This document shows positions 51,054 through 59,895 of a stretch of DNA of 64,000 bases, piece by piece. A model generated the notes under the pieces. That model saw only the letters and a program-made list of their open reading frames with translations, made no database searches and had not been told where the DNA came from. A program made the translations under genes and the position numbers. The stretch spans positions 124,001 through 188,000 of the forward strand of contig JAFDYB010000086.1 of the NCBI GenBank assembly GCA_018267655.1, in the 5' to 3' direction. Source of the stretch: Bacteroidota bacterium (lineage in GTDB: Bacteria; Bacteroidota; Bacteroidia; B-17B0; Aurantibacillaceae). Numbering within the stretch: the first letter of the stretch is position 1; every line of letters begins with the position of its first letter.

Positions 51054-51803
51054 TTATGCTACATCTACAACAGTTAATGAATTATGAGCACCATCTTTCA
51101 AAGAATACTGAACAGCGTTCACTTCTTGGAAAAACTCCATTTGTAAGAGAAAAATGTCGGTACCTGCACCCGCAGGAGCACCTGCCGGTGTTAACACTAC
51201 GTTAGTAGGTGCCGCATTTATAGGTAAATTCACAACATTCGATGGTTGTAAATCATATACACCGTTTGCAAAATCCAAACGCAACCAAGCCCCTTTTAGA
51301 GTTACATGCGTAGCTCCTGCAGGGAAATTGATGTGATTTACCGGTTCAAGTGCATTGATGGTGATTACTCCCGTAATGGTATTCACGCTGTACTGCTTAA
51401 ACAAAACACTGCTTAAGATTGCACGCTGATTGAAGTTGAAATTCTTCAACAACGCTTTTGCCGCTGGCAAAGCAATCGCAACACCTACATTACGGTCACC
51501 ACGAGCTGAAGTAGCATCGAGGTTCTTAATGTCGGTCATGATTTTTGTTAAACGAGATACAACACGATTATCGGAAGCAGTTTGCAGCATTGCAAACAAT
51601 GCTGTACGCAGGTTTTTACCTGCTACCGCAGATGATCCAAATTCAGCACCGTTTTCTCGCGTTCTAACGAACGCAGGGTCGTTTTTAATGCGTTCAGCAT
51701 CTACGCCTCCTTTTTCACGGGCCAAATGTCCATCCTGCGTTTTGTAAAAGGATAAATCTCCGATTTTTCCTTTTAGCTTGATGATTCCTTTTTGCCTAGC
51801 CAT
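51054..51803 (-). CDS. First protein of the six-gene operon, unknown function
   Basis: A 249-residue protein from ATG 51,803 (an in-frame upstream ATG at 51,899 would overlap the promoter). Basic beta-like start ARQKGIIKLKGKIGDLSFYK then GHLAREKGGVDAERIKNDPA and FVRTRENGAEFGSSAVAGKN, a helical part (LRTALFAMLQTASDNRVVSR), and beta-rich C-terminal half (HVTLKGAWLRLDFANGVYDL, DIFLLQMEFFQEVNAVQYSL). No signal peptide. I have a memory of similar hypothetical proteins in Bacteroidota but no function; a structural or scaffold protein is one guess. Confidence 0.75.
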   Translation of the reverse strand: MARQKGIIKLKGKIGDLSFYKTQDGHLAREKGGVDAERIKNDPAFVRTRENGAEFGSSAVAGKNLRTALFAMLQTASDNRVVSRLTKIMTDIKNLDATSARGDRNVGVAIALPAAKALLKNFNFNQRAILSSVLFKQYSVNTITGVITINALEPVNHINFPAGATHVTLKGAWLRLDFANGVYDLQPSNVVNLPINAAPTNVVLTPAGAPAGAGTDIFLLQMEFFQEVNAVQYSLKDGAHNSLTVVDVA

Positions 51804-51896
51804 GTTATAATGGTTTTTAAATAAATAATTGATTAAATTTTTGTGTTGCAACACACCAAACGCCACTTTATCGCGAATAAATTTTGTTTGGTAACA

Positions 51897-51927
51897 CAAA
51901 AGTATTTCGGTATTTCTCCAATGGCAA
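51897..51927 (-). promoter_or_regulatory. Promoter of the six-gene operon
   Basis: On the minus strand a TTG (51,927-51,925), 20 bases, then TACTTTTG (51,904-51,897), a match to the Bacteroidota pattern. The transcript would have a leader of about 85 bases before ATG 51,803. Confidence 0.55.
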
Positions 51928-52001
51928 CACAGCGGTTCCGCTCAGTACACTTTGATGCACTTTGTGCCGATTATGTATAAATATGTAGTTGCTAATCTCG
52001 G

Positions 52002-52009
52002 TATCTTTG
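52002..52009 (+). promoter_or_regulatory. -7 box of the small HTH gene
   Basis: TATCTTTG matches TAnnTTTG and lies 38 bases before the ATG at 52,047. No well-placed -33 element. The two promoters are divergent, about 100 bases apart, so one regulator could control both. Confidence 0.45.
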
Positions 52010-52046
52010 CTCTATATCAACCCTATAGATAAAGCATAGATAAAGT

Positions 52047-52247
52047 ATGAGTAAAACAGTTCGGGCATGTATTTACCCTAAGGATGTAATGCGTATAACA
52101 GGTAAAAGTGAAAGGTATGCCCGGAAATACCTCAACGAAATCAAAAAACATTTTGAGAAATCCAGCCACCAGTTCGTCACCGTTAGTGAGTTCTCATCTT
52201 ATACGGGAATTGATATTTCCACTATAGAAAAGTACTTAAACGATTAA
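52047..52247 (+). CDS. Small helix-turn-helix protein
   Basis: A 66-residue protein with a helix-turn-helix in YPKDVMRITGKSERYARKYL (about 10-29) and a second helical part, FVTVSEFSSYTGIDISTIEK. Small proteins of this type next to the att site of Bacteroidota elements may act as excisionase-like or control factors. It is divergent from the six-gene operon and near attR, so it could regulate that operon or help excision. Confidence 0.75.
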   Translation: MSKTVRACIYPKDVMRITGKSERYARKYLNEIKKHFEKSSHQFVTVSEFSSYTGIDISTIEKYLND

Positions 52248-52669
52248 TTTATTTTGAACTATTTTGTTGCACTTTCACTATATAGTATTACCTTTGCAAA
52301 AAGAAAAGTTCTTTTAAATTCTTGTTCAAACTGTTATTTATTAAGTCAAAATAATGGGGACGTATTCGGTTACTATACTGGGTTTTGTTTCGGTTAAAAA
52401 CTTGATTAGCAATATATTGGGAGCCAAACTTTCGTCTGGCCACCCCGACTTAGAGTTAATCAAACTCGAACGAAACCCAGTAAATCACACGATTTTACTG
52501 GGTTTTTTCTATTTATGTATCTCCTGCCAAAAATTTTTATTGCTCAACGTGCTTTTATTATTTTTTTTATTGAATCATCATTTCAAAAAAATAGCCTTAC
52601 TTTTACTTTAAGAGAAAGCACTATTATTTATCACAAATACAAATTCTCTTTATTTTTAATAAAACACAA
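52248..52669. other. Right element end and bioD upstream region
   Basis: Bases 52,248-52,434 are AT-rich with no gene I trust; a frame starting at 52,354 only runs through attR. After attR, 52,509-52,669 is the native chromosomal spacer in front of bioD; I see no clear biotin operator or -7 box in it. Confidence 0.6.
52435..52508 (+). repeat. attR direct repeat
   Basis: Copy of the 74-bp attL repeat, with TCTGGCCACCCCGAC (tRNA tail) at its left and the tRNA terminator hairpin (52,473-52,508) at its right. The bases before it do not continue the tRNA, so this is the right end of the element. Confidence 0.9.
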
Positions 52670-53293
52670 ATGGCAAAAAATTATTTTGTAACCGGAATAG
52701 GCACAAACGTGGGCAAAACCTTTGTATCGGCTGTTTTAACCGAAGCTCTAAAAGCAGATTATTGGAAGCCCATACAAACAGGCAATGTAAGTGACTCTGA
52801 CAAAGACACCGTTAAAAATTTAATTACAAATACTAAAACCATAATTCACCCCGAAGCTTATAGTTTTAAAGATCCTGTGTCGCCCCACATGGCTGCCGCT
52901 ATTGAAAATACGCCCATTATTTTCGAAAATCTTTATCTACCCGAAACGGAAAACAATTTAATTATTGAAGGTGCCGGAGGTATTTTAACCCCATTAAACG
53001 AACATAATTATGTAATTGAAATGGCTCACAGTTTAGGTGCCGAAATTATTTTAGTATGCAATAATTATTTGGGCTGCATTAATCACTCCTTGCTAAGTAT
53101 CGAATATTTAATTAAAAACGATTTTGAAGTAAAAGGCATTGTTTTAAATGGAAATTTTGACAAACTATTGCGCTCGGCAATTATTAATTACTGCGAGTTG
53201 CCTATACTTGCCGAAATGCAAAACATTTCAAACGTAAGTAAAGAAAGTGTTTTAAATCTTTCAAACACCATTAACAAACAACTATTTGAGTAA
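52670..53293 (+). CDS. bioD: Dethiobiotin synthetase BioD
   Basis: BioD closes the ureido ring of dethiobiotin from DAPA, CO2 and ATP. The 207-residue protein begins with the P-loop FVTGIGTNVGKTFVS (6-20), followed by YWKPIQTGN, PEAYSFKDPVSPHMAA and EGAGGILTPLNE. It is the first of a bioD-bioA-pyrC run; its stop overlaps the bioA TTG start. In a strain without the element this gene would lie directly after tRNA-Pro. Confidence 0.95.
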   Translation: MAKNYFVTGIGTNVGKTFVSAVLTEALKADYWKPIQTGNVSDSDKDTVKNLITNTKTIIHPEAYSFKDPVSPHMAAAIENTPIIFENLYLPETENNLIIEGAGGILTPLNEHNYVIEMAHSLGAEIILVCNNYLGCINHSLLSIEYLIKNDFEVKGIVLNGNFDKLLRSAIINYCELPILAEMQNISNVSKESVLNLSNTINKQLFE

Positions 53294-54581
53294 ACTTTCA
53301 AATATTAATTACACCGAGTGCGACGAAAAATTTATTTGGCATCCTTTCACGCATCAACTAAACAAAAAGTCGGCAATAAATATTGTAAAAGGCGAAGGTG
53401 TTTATTTAATTGACGATAAAGGAAACAAGTACATTGATGCCGTTAGCTCGTGGTGGGTAAATTTACACGGACATTGCCACCCCTACATTTCAAAAAAAAT
53501 TTCAGAACAATTGTACCAACTCGAACACAGTATTTTTTCGGATTTTACACATCCAAAAGCAATTGAATTAGCCGCTGCGCTTTTAAGCATTTTACCTTCC
53601 AATCAACATAAGCTATTTTACTCCGACGATGGTAGTACCGCTGTTGAAGTTGCACTAAAAATGGCACTGCAATATTGGAACAATCGTTCAGAAAATAAGC
53701 ACATATTTATTGCTTTTGAAAACGCTTATCATGGCGATACCTTTGGCAGCATGAGTGTTGGCGATAGAAACGTGTTTAATAAAGCATTTGAAAGTTTGTT
53801 GTTTGAAGTAATACACGTTCCCCTGCCAACAAGCGAAAACATGAGCGACTTAAAAGCACAATTTAATGCGCTTTTTCAACAAAAAAATATTGCAGGTTTT
53901 ATTTTTGAGCCATTAGTGCAAGGTGCAGCAGGAATGTTGATGTATGAAGCAAAATATTTAAACGAATTACTATTATTATGCCAACAAAACGGTGTTATTA
54001 CCATTGCCGATGAGGTAATGACTGGCTTTGGAAGAACAGGAAAAAATTTTGCCTGCGATTATTTAAATACTGCACCCGACATAATTTGTTTAAGCAAAGG
54101 GCTTACCGGCGGATATATGCCTTTAGGCATTACCACCTGTAGCGAACATATTTACAAAGCATTTTTACAAAATGATAAAACAAAAACTTTTTTTCATGGG
54201 CATAGCTATACCGCCAATCCGCTGGCATGTACTGCTGCATTAGCAAATTTTGACGTGTTGTGTGCTTCTGAAACACAAAAAAATATTCAACTTATTTGCG
54301 ATGCACACAACAATTTTTTAGAAAAAATAAAACATCATGCTGCATTAAAAAGTGTAAGACAAACCGGTACTATTTTAGCATTTGAAATTGCGTCGAACGA
54401 CAAGCTTAACTATTTAAACGAGGGTTTAAATAATTTACAAGATTTTTTTATAGCACGTGGAATTATTTTAAGACCCTTGGGAAATATTTTTTATCTCATT
54501 ACACCATATTGCGTAACTTTAAATCAACTCCATTATATTTACTCAACCATTGAAATTTATTTGAATGAACTACTTAATTAA
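53286..54581 (+). CDS. bioA: Adenosylmethionine-8-amino-7-oxononanoate aminotransferase BioA
   Basis: BioA makes DAPA from KAPA using SAM as amino donor in biotin synthesis. The 431-residue PLP enzyme has FIWHPFTHQLN near the start (17-27), DAVSSWWVNLHGHCHPYI, NAYHGDTFGSMSVGDR (about 150), EPLVQGAAGM, IADEVMTGFGRTGK and the PLP lysine in ICLSKGLTGGYMPLG (about 275). The start is TTG 53,286, overlapping bioD by 8 bases. It overlaps the next gene by 17 bases, so the three are one operon. Confidence 0.95.
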   Translation: MSKLSNINYTECDEKFIWHPFTHQLNKKSAINIVKGEGVYLIDDKGNKYIDAVSSWWVNLHGHCHPYISKKISEQLYQLEHSIFSDFTHPKAIELAAALLSILPSNQHKLFYSDDGSTAVEVALKMALQYWNNRSENKHIFIAFENAYHGDTFGSMSVGDRNVFNKAFESLLFEVIHVPLPTSENMSDLKAQFNALFQQKNIAGFIFEPLVQGAAGMLMYEAKYLNELLLLCQQNGVITIADEVMTGFGRTGKNFACDYLNTAPDIICLSKGLTGGYMPLGITTCSEHIYKAFLQNDKTKTFFHGHSYTANPLACTAALANFDVLCASETQKNIQLICDAHNNFLEKIKHHAALKSVRQTGTILAFEIASNDKLNYLNEGLNNLQDFFIARGIILRPLGNIFYLITPYCVTLNQLHYIYSTIEIYLNELLN

Positions 54582-55899
54582 AAACGCTTTTGTTATAAAC
54601 GAAGGCGAAATATTTGCAAGCGATGTACTCATCGAAAACAATATTATTACTCAAATTGACCGAAGCATTGAACCTAATAAAAAGGTAAATGAAATTAATG
54701 CGGAAGGTTTGTATTTAATGCCGGGAATTATTGACGATCAAGTGCACTTTCGCGAACCAGGTTTAACACATAAAGGCGAATTATATACCGAAGCCAAAGC
54801 TGCAGTTGCCGGCGGAACCACCTCATACATGGAAATGCCAAACACAGTACCCAACGCTATTACACACAATTTGCTTGAAGCAAAATATCAGCGGGCTGCC
54901 CAATGCTCCTTAGCAAATTACTCTTTTTACATGGGTACCACCAACTCAAATTTAGAAGAGTTATTAAAAATAAATTATAAAAATGTATGCGGCATAAAAA
55001 TATTTATGGGTTCAAGTACCGGCGATATGTTGGTTGACAATCCTCAAGCACTCGAAAATATTTTTTCAAAAACAAATGTATTAATTGCTACACATTGCGA
55101 GTACGACCCAATGGTAAAAGAAAATCAACAGCGAATTATTGAAGAGTATGGCGAAAATATTCCTGCATATTTTCACCCTGTTATTCGTAATGAAGATGTT
55201 TGTTACCGGTCATCGTCGTTTGCAGTTGAATTGGCTAAAAAACACAATACCCGTTTGCATGTTTTGCATATTTCAAGCGCAAAAGAATTGAGTTTATTTA
55301 CCAATAAAATTCCTTTAAAAGAAAAGCGCATTACAGCTGAGGCTTGCATACATCACTTATGGTTTTGCGATGAAGATTATACTACAAAAGGAAATTTTAT
55401 TAAATGGAATCCTGCCGTTAAAACGGCTTACGACCGCAACAAAATACTTGAAGCTGTTTTAAATGGCAATATAGATGTAGTAGCAACTGACCATGCGCCA
55501 CATACCATTGAAGAAAAAAATCAGTCCTATTTAAAAGCACCAAGTGGCGGACCTTTGGTGCAGCACAGTTTATTGGCAATGCTTGATTTATACCATGCTA
55601 AAAAAATAAGCTTACCGCACATTGTAAAAACAATGTGCCACAATGTTGCAGAAATGTTTGATGTTTCCAAACGCGGGTTTATTCGCGAAGGATATTTTGC
55701 CGATTTGGTCTTAATAAACTTAAATAAACCTGCTACGGTAAGCAAACAAAACATTTTGTACAAGTGCGGGTGGAGCCCTTTTGAAAATTATACTTTTGCA
55801 TCTTCTATTGAGAAAACATTTGTAAACGGGCATTTAGTTTACAATAATGGCATATTTGATGAAAGCAAATTTGGCGAAAGATTAGTGTTTGAGAGGTAG
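54565..55899 (+). CDS. pyrC: Dihydroorotase (Bacteroidota type)
   Basis: Dihydroorotase closes carbamoyl aspartate to dihydroorotate in pyrimidine synthesis. The 444-residue amidohydrolase has LMPGIIDDQVHFREPGLTHK (about 50-69), where the first metal histidine of the usual HxH is a glutamine, as I recall for Bacteroidota members; YMEMPNTVPNA, FMGSSTGDML, ATHCEYDP, LHVLHISSAKEL and VATDHAPHTIEEK (about 307) follow. It overlaps the end of bioA by 17 bases, linking biotin and pyrimidine genes in one transcript. Confidence 0.9.
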   Translation: MNYLIKNAFVINEGEIFASDVLIENNIITQIDRSIEPNKKVNEINAEGLYLMPGIIDDQVHFREPGLTHKGELYTEAKAAVAGGTTSYMEMPNTVPNAITHNLLEAKYQRAAQCSLANYSFYMGTTNSNLEELLKINYKNVCGIKIFMGSSTGDMLVDNPQALENIFSKTNVLIATHCEYDPMVKENQQRIIEEYGENIPAYFHPVIRNEDVCYRSSSFAVELAKKHNTRLHVLHISSAKELSLFTNKIPLKEKRITAEACIHHLWFCDEDYTTKGNFIKWNPAVKTAYDRNKILEAVLNGNIDVVATDHAPHTIEEKNQSYLKAPSGGPLVQHSLLAMLDLYHAKKISLPHIVKTMCHNVAEMFDVSKRGFIREGYFADLVLINLNKPATVSKQNILYKCGWSPFENYTFASSIEKTFVNGHLVYNNGIFDESKFGERLVFER

Positions 55900-55922
55900 T
55901 AAAGTTTACAAAGAAATAGGAG

Positions 55923-56591
55923 TCACGCTTTTTCAGTAACCAAATTGTTTTCAAAAATTAATGTTCGACTTTTAAATTTATTATAAACTAACATATCGTG
56001 TGTTGCAAATATAACCGATGTTTCAGCTTCGTTAATTTTTTTAAAGACGTTTAAAATTTCTTCACTCGATTCGGGATCTAAATTTCCGGTTGGTTCATCG
56101 GCTAGTATTAATTCGGGATTATTAATTAAAGCACGCGCAATGCTTACTCGTTGTTGTTCTCCACCACTTAATTGGTGTGTTTTTTTATTTTCGAAGCCTT
56201 GTAAATTTACTTTTTGCAAAACATCAATCGCTCGTGTTTTAATCTTTGTTTCATCTGTCCAACCGGTTGCATTCATTACAAATTTTAAATTTTCGTAAAC
56301 ATTCCGGTCATTTAACAATTGAAAATCCTGAAAAATAATCCCTAATTTTCTTCTTAAAAAAGGAATTTCATTGCTTTTAATTTTACCTAAATTGTACCCA
56401 CAAACAGAAGCGTTTCCATTATTTATTGGCACATCGGCATAAATACTTTTTAAAAAAGTACTTTTACCACTTCCGGTTTTACCAAGTAAATAAACAAATT
56501 CACCCTTTTTAATTTCAATACTTAAATTTGAAACAACTTCCCGGTCGTTTTGAAAAAGCGAAACATTTTTATAATCTAACAAAACTTGCAT
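55923..56591 (-). CDS. ftsE: ABC ATP-binding protein, FtsE
   Basis: A 222-residue ABC ATPase of the FtsE group, which with FtsX controls peptidoglycan hydrolases at division. Walker A GKTGSGKST (about 37-45), Q-loop IIFQDFQLLNDRNVYENLKF (about 84-103), signature HQLSGGEQQRVSIARAL (about 138-154), Walker B ELILADEPTGNLDPE. No ftsX is adjacent on this strand, which is common in this phylum. It converges with pyrC, leaving 23 bases between the genes. Confidence 0.85.
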   Translation of the reverse strand: MQVLLDYKNVSLFQNDREVVSNLSIEIKKGEFVYLLGKTGSGKSTFLKSIYADVPINNGNASVCGYNLGKIKSNEIPFLRRKLGIIFQDFQLLNDRNVYENLKFVMNATGWTDETKIKTRAIDVLQKVNLQGFENKKTHQLSGGEQQRVSIARALINNPELILADEPTGNLDPESSEEILNVFKKINEAETSVIFATHDMLVYNKFKSRTLIFENNLVTEKA

Positions 56592-56742
56592 TAATAAGAT
56601 AAAACCCTAAAGTAAAACAATATAACGACAAGGATTGTTTTACAGCATACTCAATATCAACAACAAAACGTTGAAAACAAAAACAAAAGTTGATTTTTTA
56701 AAAATGCTATCAAACTACTTTTAATGTGTTAAATTTTTATTT

Positions 56743-59700
56743 TTGTTGCGATTCAATAAAATAGTATTTATACCACTGTGTATATTAGTAAGCATGCTCA
56801 ATGCACAGCGTACTGCAATATATGCTGATAAAGAAATACAGTATAAATTAGGGTTAGAGTTGTTTGATAAAAAACAATACGTATCTGCCCAAAAACAATT
56901 TGATGATTACGCATTTAAAACTCAAGTTTCATTATTAAAGTCAGAAGCCACTTTCTACTCAGCTGCATGTGCTATTGAATTATTTAACAAAGATGGTGAG
57001 TGGCAAATGAAACAGTTTATCTTAAAATACCCTGAAAGCAACAAAATTAACGATGCCAATTTATATTTAGGAAAAACAAATTTTAGAAAGAAAAAATATG
57101 CAGATGCTATTGAATTTTTTAATAAAGTTGATCTATTTAAAATAGAAAAAGAACCCTTAGCCGAGCTACACTTTAAAAGAGGTTACAGCTATTTAGAAAA
57201 TGGAAACAGCGAAAAGGCTAAATCTGATTTTTACGAAATTAAAGACATTGATAATAAATATACCTTTCCGGCTTTATACTATTACTCACATATTTCATAC
57301 ACCGAAAAAAATTATGAGATAGCCCTTGAAGGATTTAATCGTTTAATTAGCAACGAAACCTTTGGATCAGTAGTGCCATACTACATTACACAAATATATT
57401 TTATACAAAATAAATATGAAAAAGTAATTACCGAAGCCCCAAAACTGTTAAATGACAGTGCAAACATTCAAAAAAGTGGTGAAATTAATCGTATGATAGG
57501 TGAAAGTTATTTCAATTTAAAAGATTTTGAAAATGCATTAAAATATTTTGAGAAAACAGAATTAGCATCGGGTTTAAACACACAAGGTAATTATGTACTA
57601 GGATATTGTTATTATAAAACAGGTAGTTTTGAAAAAGCAATTCAAAAATTTGAAAAAGCAATTGATTTAAACGATACTCTTTCACAAAATGCATGGTATC
57701 ATATTGCAGATTGTAACATTAATTTAAATAATAAATTAAAAGCTAAAAATGCTTATTACAGTGCTTACAAGCTTAATATAGATAAGAAAATTACTGAAGA
57801 ATCGTTGTACAGCTTTGCAAAACTTTCGTACGAATTAGATTTTAGTCCTTATAACGATGCTATAAAGGCATTTCAAAAATATTTGGCTGAATATCCTAAT
57901 TCCCCTAAAAAAGATGAGTGTTATACATACTTAATTAACGTTTATAGTACAACAAAAAATTATGCAAAAGCTATTGAAAGCATTGAAAACATTAAAATAA
58001 TTGACCCTATATTAAAAATTACCTATCAAAAATTAATTTACTTTTTAGGAATTACTTATTTTAACAATGGTGAAATTGACAAAGCTGAAAAAGAATTTAA
58101 TAAATCACTCAAACAAAATTCAGATTTTCAACTAAATGCATTGTGTAAATATTGGCTTGGCGAAATAAGTTACCAGCGCAAAGATTATAGCACTGCTATT
58201 AATACCTGGAAAGAATTTCAAGAAACAAATGGCGCCGCATCATTAAAAGAATACGATATAAGTAATTATGCTTTAGGCTACGCCTATTTTCAAAGAAAAG
58301 AAGATAAAGATTATGGAAATGCCCAAATTTCATTCAGAAAATATTTAATGGCAAAAAACAAAAACGATGATTTAAAAGTTAATGATGCTACAATAAGAGT
58401 TGCAGATTGTTATTTTATGACCCGTGATTATGGCCAAGCTTCTGAAAATTATGAAACTGCAATTGCACTAAATAAATTAGATTTAGATTATTGTATCTAT
58501 CAAAAAGCAATGTGCGACGGCTTAACAAAAAACTATAAAGAAAAAATAAGCGAATTAAAAAAAATAGAAAGTAAGTATCCTAAAAGCACTTTTCTTGCTC
58601 CATCAATTAATGAAATAGCAGAAACTTATTTAAACAATTTAAAAGATGACGATAATGCTATTTTATATTATAATAAACTATTAACTAACTTTCCTAACTC
58701 TACTTATGTTTCAAAATGCTACGCCCAATTAGGTAACATATACTACACTAAAAAACAAGATAGTAAAGCATTTGAATATTTTGACAAATATGTAACATTA
58801 AACCCCGGCACTGAGGAATCAAACGACGTGATGGAGTCTATAAAGAAAATATTTCAAGCAAAAGGAGATGTTGACGGCATAGAAAATTATTTTGCATCAA
58901 AAGGGCAACCTTTAAGCGAAAGTGTAATTGAAAAAACAGCTTATTCAGCCGCTTTTGATTTATATTACAATCAAAAAAATTACGCTGCAGGCGCTCAAAA
59001 ATGGGAAATATACCTTAAAAAATTTCCGAACGGCAAAAGCTCAACAGAGGCATGGGCATGTATTGGCGATTATGCATACTCTCAAAATCAATTTGATAAA
59101 GCACTAGAAGCATTTAAAAATGTAATTGCCAAACCAAGGAATTTATTTACTGAAAATGCACTCTCTAAATCAGCCTATATTTATTATAAAAACAAAAAAT
59201 ATACCGATGCCCTGCCATTATACCAGCAATTAGAAGATATTGCAGAGCTGTCTGAAAATAAAAGTTTTGGCAGATTTGGATCAATGCGTTCCGCATTTTA
59301 TACGCAGCAATTCGAGATAGCTTTGTCAGAATGTATCAAAGTTATAAGTAATGAAAAATTAACTCCTCAACAAAAAAGTGAAGCGGCTTATATTAAAGCT
59401 AAGTCATTATTTGAAACCGGTAGATTAGACGATGCCATGGGAGAATTTAAAGAAATTGCAAAAAACGCTAAAAATAGCTCAGGAGCCGAAGCCTATTATC
59501 ACATTGCACTTATTTATTTTAAAAAGCAAGATTATAAAGAAACAGAAAAATCAATTAATAAATTACTTTCTTATCCTTATTCAAATGACGATTGGAACAA
59601 TAAAGCAATGATTTTGTTAGCCGATAAATACAGTGCCACTAACGACTATGTAAATGCTAAAGTATTTTTACAAACTGTTATTGACAGCAAACCAAAAGAT

Positions 59701-59895
59701 GAATATGTAAAACAAGCTCAACAAAAATTAGAAGAAATTAACTTAAAAGAAAATGCTTTAAATAATAAAAATAACGCAAATGATAATTCTATGAAAGTTG
59801 AATTTAAACAAAGTAAAAGTGACGAAAAATTATTTAATAATTCAAACGACATGATAAACAAAGCAGATTCAACAAAAACATTTCAACCTAAATAA
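56743..59895 (+). CDS. Large exported TPR protein
   Basis: A 1050-residue protein with a signal peptide (IVFIPLCILVSMLNA) and about 20 or more tetratricopeptide repeats along its length (INDANLYLGKTNFRKKKYAD, NYVLGYCYYKTGSFEKAIQK, YAQLGNIYYTKKQDSKAFEY, AEAYYHIALIYFKKQDYKET), with a low-complexity Asn-rich tail (about 1005-1040). The start is TTG 56,743 or TTG 56,746. It probably scaffolds an envelope complex in the periplasm. The next gene starts in its stop codon (TAATG), so the barrel protein after it is a likely partner. Confidence 0.85.
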   Translation: MLRFNKIVFIPLCILVSMLNAQRTAIYADKEIQYKLGLELFDKKQYVSAQKQFDDYAFKTQVSLLKSEATFYSAACAIELFNKDGEWQMKQFILKYPESNKINDANLYLGKTNFRKKKYADAIEFFNKVDLFKIEKEPLAELHFKRGYSYLENGNSEKAKSDFYEIKDIDNKYTFPALYYYSHISYTEKNYEIALEGFNRLISNETFGSVVPYYITQIYFIQNKYEKVITEAPKLLNDSANIQKSGEINRMIGESYFNLKDFENALKYFEKTELASGLNTQGNYVLGYCYYKTGSFEKAIQKFEKAIDLNDTLSQNAWYHIADCNINLNNKLKAKNAYYSAYKLNIDKKITEESLYSFAKLSYELDFSPYNDAIKAFQKYLAEYPNSPKKDECYTYLINVYSTTKNYAKAIESIENIKIIDPILKITYQKLIYFLGITYFNNGEIDKAEKEFNKSLKQNSDFQLNALCKYWLGEISYQRKDYSTAINTWKEFQETNGAASLKEYDISNYALGYAYFQRKEDKDYGNAQISFRKYLMAKNKNDDLKVNDATIRVADCYFMTRDYGQASENYETAIALNKLDLDYCIYQKAMCDGLTKNYKEKISELKKIESKYPKSTFLAPSINEIAETYLNNLKDDDNAILYYNKLLTNFPNSTYVSKCYAQLGNIYYTKKQDSKAFEYFDKYVTLNPGTEESNDVMESIKKIFQAKGDVDGIENYFASKGQPLSESVIEKTAYSAAFDLYYNQKNYAAGAQKWEIYLKKFPNGKSSTEAWACIGDYAYSQNQFDKALEAFKNVIAKPRNLFTENALSKSAYIYYKNKKYTDALPLYQQLEDIAELSENKSFGRFGSMRSAFYTQQFEIALSECIKVISNEKLTPQQKSEAAYIKAKSLFETGRLDDAMGEFKEIAKNAKNSSGAEAYYHIALIYFKKQDYKETEKSINKLLSYPYSNDDWNNKAMILLADKYSATNDYVNAKVFLQTVIDSKPKDEYVKQAQQKLEEINLKENALNNKNNANDNSMKVEFKQSKSDEKLFNNSNDMINKADSTKTFQPK

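Larger units (their letters stand above)
30057..52508 (+). mobile_element. Integrated genomic island in tRNA-Pro, about 22.4 kb
   Basis: Three marks define the element: a 74-bp direct repeat at both ends (30,057-30,130 and 52,435-52,508; 71 of 74 identical) that includes the last bases of the tRNA and its terminator; a tyrosine integrase just inside the left end; and cargo typical of accessory DNA. The repeat spacing is 22,378 bases. I see no relaxase, conjugation, replication or capsid gene, so it is either a mobilisable element that needs a helper, a satellite, or a decayed island. A small helix-turn-helix gene near the right end could be its excisionase-like factor. Confidence 0.9.

Noticed and set aside
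52354-52611. 85-codon ORF at the right end of the element
   Set aside because: It reads straight through attR and the tRNA terminator and has no protein-like features after them.
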